From contig QJWD01000183.1 of assembly GCA_003235465.1 (NCBI GenBank), positions 1-6,007 of the forward strand: 6,007 nucleotides of DNA, given 5' to 3'. Of the stretch, positions 4,823 through 6,007 are shown piece after piece; within the stretch, counting starts at the first letter, position 1; each line of letters begins with the position of its first letter. Position numbers and translations under genes: made by a program. The stretch comes from Nitrospirota bacterium (GTDB lineage: Bacteria; Nitrospinota; Nitrospinia; Nitrospinales; VA-1). Under the pieces are notes generated by a model. That model ran no database searches and was not told the origin of the DNA. It saw only the letters and a program-made list of their open reading frames with translations.

Positions 4823-5496
4823 CTGAGCGGTTCCGCCCAGCCGTACTTGCCGACGAGCGGCACAAACCGGCAATCGCCGATTTCCATTTCCCGAACACGC
4901 CCACCCTCTTTGGTCACCCTTAAGAGCTTCTGCTCATCGCGGGAGGTTCCGACCGGCATCACCAGCCTGCCCCCGTCCGCCAGCTGCGCCACCAGGTTTT
5001 CCGGCACCCTGGGCGAGGACGCGGCGATGAGGATGGCGTCGAACGGCGCCTGATCCGGCCAGCCGTAGGTCCCGTCGAACACCTTGAACACGATCTTCAT
5101 GTAGCCCAGGCGGTCGAGGAGGGCCTGCGCGGTGAGGGAAATGGAGCGGATGCGCTCGATGGTGAACACCTGGCCGGCGATTTCCGCGAGCACCGCCGTC
5201 TGGTAGCCCGATCCGGTGCCGATCTCGAGCACCCGGTCTTTCGCTGTGAGGTTGAGCGCCTGCGTCATCGCCGCGACGGTGTAGGGGTGGGATATCGTCT
5301 GGCTATCGCCGATTGGCAGGGGGTGGTCGCCGTAGGCGCGGTGCTCGAGCGATGCGTGCACGAAGAGGTGCCGGGGAATCCGGTTCATGGCGGCGAGAAT
5401 CCGCAGGTCGTCGATGCCCCGGGCCGCCAGCTGCTCCTCCACCATTTTCCTGCGCTGGCCGGAATATTTCAGGGCCTCGCCATCAATGCCTTTCAT
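4813..5496 (-). CDS. pcm: Protein-L-isoaspartate(D-aspartate) O-methyltransferase
   Basis: Pcm methylates isoaspartyl residues formed by ageing of proteins, using S-adenosylmethionine, so that they can revert to aspartate. It is a soluble repair enzyme. From ATG 5496 it has 227 residues, close to the usual length. The family block LPIGDSQTISHPYTVAAMTQ lies at 60-79, SAM-binding motif I VLEIGTGSGYQTAVLAE at 89-105 and the post-beta2 acidic residue at E114 in FTIERI. The substrate-domain block with PFDAILIAASS is at 151-161, GGRLVMPVG at 175-183, and the typical C-terminal RFVPLVGKYGW at 210-220. AAGGAGG (5513-5507) is a strong ribosome-binding site, 10 nt before this ATG and 4 nt before an alternative TTG at 5502 that adds Met-Ala. 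No surE neighbour is present, unlike in many proteobacteria. Confidence 0.95.
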   Translation of the reverse strand: MKGIDGEALKYSGQRRKMVEEQLAARGIDDLRILAAMNRIPRHLFVHASLEHRAYGDHPLPIGDSQTISHPYTVAAMTQALNLTAKDRVLEIGTGSGYQTAVLAEIAGQVFTIERIRSISLTAQALLDRLGYMKIVFKVFDGTYGWPDQAPFDAILIAASSPRVPENLVAQLADGGRLVMPVGTSRDEQKLLRVTKEGGRVREMEIGDCRFVPLVGKYGWAEPLRPG

Positions 5497-5678
5497 GGCC
5501 AAGCCGCCTCCTTGACTGTTGAATGCGTTGCTCCCGAACCCGCCTCCCCCGGCCGGTCCAGTCTAATCAGCGTGACAATACGCACCAAACCCGGTGAACC
5601 GAAACGTACACCGGCCAGCGTGCAATCGAATACGGTTGAGTGTAAGGACCGAAGGCCTTCGGCCCGCGCCAGAGGGGA
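5497..5678. other. Gene-free gap upstream of pcm
   Basis: This 182-bp gap separates pcm from the upstream small gene on the same strand. It contains the pcm ribosome-binding site at its left end and a hairpin (5646-5665) at its right end. I see no convincing -35/-10 pair for pcm: minus-strand TATTGT near 5575 has no good partner. Confidence 0.5.
5646..5665 (-). terminator. Terminator-like hairpin after the small hypothetical gene
   Basis: The core CCGAAGGCCTTCGG (5649-5662) is a perfect 14-bp palindrome. In minus-strand RNA the flanks extend it to GGGCCGAA-GGCC-TTCGGTCC, an 8-bp stem (one G-U pair) with a GGCC tetraloop, starting 14 nt after the stop codon. The extension pairs on the minus strand only, as expected for an element ending that gene. 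The following TTACACT is not a real U-tract. Confidence 0.4.
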
Positions 5679-5996
5679 TCAGTTGAGGGGGCTGAAATCC
5701 TCGGCCTCCCTGAACCCGCTCAAGGAATAACCATGCGGGTTGAAGCCGGAGGCCTGGCCCGGCAACGCACCGATCTTCTTCGGGTTCTGATAAAACACCA
5801 GATCCCAGACGTCGTTGCAGCCGTCGTATTTCAGCAGGTAGATATTGCCATCGTCCGCCCGAACCTTGAAATAATTGGCCCCTTCTCCATACCAGCGGTC
5901 GATGATGTCTTCAACCATGTACCTGCGGTCAATCAGCTTGAACGCGACGGGCTTTTCATTCAGCTTGTAGCCGGAATGGCATTCCACCTTTAACAT
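5679..5996 (-). CDS. Small conserved-looking protein of unknown function
   Basis: I do not recognise a characterised function for this 105-residue protein. Residues 6-67 look like a compact beta-rich domain: CHSGYKLNEKPVAFKL (6-21), a Val-Glu-Asp-Ile-Ile-Asp-Arg-Trp-Tyr segment (28-36), then YFKVRADDGNIYLLKYD (42-58) and DVWDLVFY (62-69). I recall this DRW ... YFKV-ADDG-YLL pattern from short uncharacterised proteins of deltaproteobacteria and similar lineages, but cannot confirm a family. The C-terminal ~35 residues (NPKKIG onward) look less ordered. There is no signal peptide, membrane segment or metal motif. The ATG at 5996 has no visible ribosome-binding site in the 11 bases left before the window edge, and the frame stays open to the edge, so the true start could lie further upstream. 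Its minus-strand orientation places it upstream of pcm, 182 bp away. Confidence 0.75.
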   Translation of the reverse strand: MLKVECHSGYKLNEKPVAFKLIDRRYMVEDIIDRWYGEGANYFKVRADDGNIYLLKYDGCNDVWDLVFYQNPKKIGALPGQASGFNPHGYSLSGFREAEDFSPLN

Positions 5997-6007
5997 GGGT
6001 GTATGTT

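Noticed and set aside
5497..5678. Promoter for pcm around TATTGT or TTGTCA near 5570-5580 (minus strand)
   Set aside because: Neither element has a partner hexamer at 16-18 bp spacing.

Overview
The window is GC-rich bacterial chromosome with clear Shine-Dalgarno sites and compact gene spacing. It contains seven protein genes, one of them cut by the left edge, and no tRNA, rRNA, CRISPR array or mobile element that I can recognise. The best lineage clue is the left-hand pair: a 2-oxoacid:ferredoxin oxidoreductase alpha subunit preceded by a protein resembling the CO-dehydrogenase/acetyl-CoA-synthase epsilon family. That pairing is typical of the five-subunit oxidoreductases of reductive-TCA-cycle autotrophs (Aquificota, Nitrospirota, Nitrospinota). 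With this GC content and the other, deltaproteobacterium-like genes, a Nitrospinota/Nitrospirota-type or related chemolithoautotroph is my best guess. This is inference, not proof.

Layout, left to right. Bases 1-1198 (minus) encode the alpha subunit, whose C-terminus is off the window. Bases 1199-1289 are a 91-bp gap packed with inverted repeats. Bases 1290-1922 (minus) encode the epsilon-like subunit. Bases 1923-2377 carry no gene but hold a near-consensus sigma70 promoter for the epsilon/alpha operon (TTGACA-17-TATATT) and several inverted and direct repeats. Bases 2378-2899 (minus) encode a rubrerythrin/ferritin-like di-iron protein without a rubredoxin tail. Bases 2900-3174 are a divergent control region. 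Bases 3175-4794 (plus) are a two-gene operon: rnhA (RNase HI), then an MltA-family lytic transglycosylase 21 bp later. It converges tail-to-tail with pcm (minus, 4813-5496), with only 18 bp between the stops. Bases 5679-5996 (minus) encode a small conserved-looking protein of unknown function.

How the genes fit together. The left part is anaerobic-type carbon metabolism (reversible pyruvate or 2-oxoglutarate synthase), next to a peroxide/iron-handling ferritin-like protein that could protect oxygen-labile Fe-S enzymes. The right part is housekeeping: RNA-DNA hybrid removal, cell-wall remodelling and protein repair. I see no obviously new multi-gene system. The parts most worth a second look are the epsilon subunit, the structured epsilon-alpha intergenic RNA with a possible pseudoknot over the alpha ribosome-binding site, and the operator-like palindrome over the ferritin-like gene's putative promoter.
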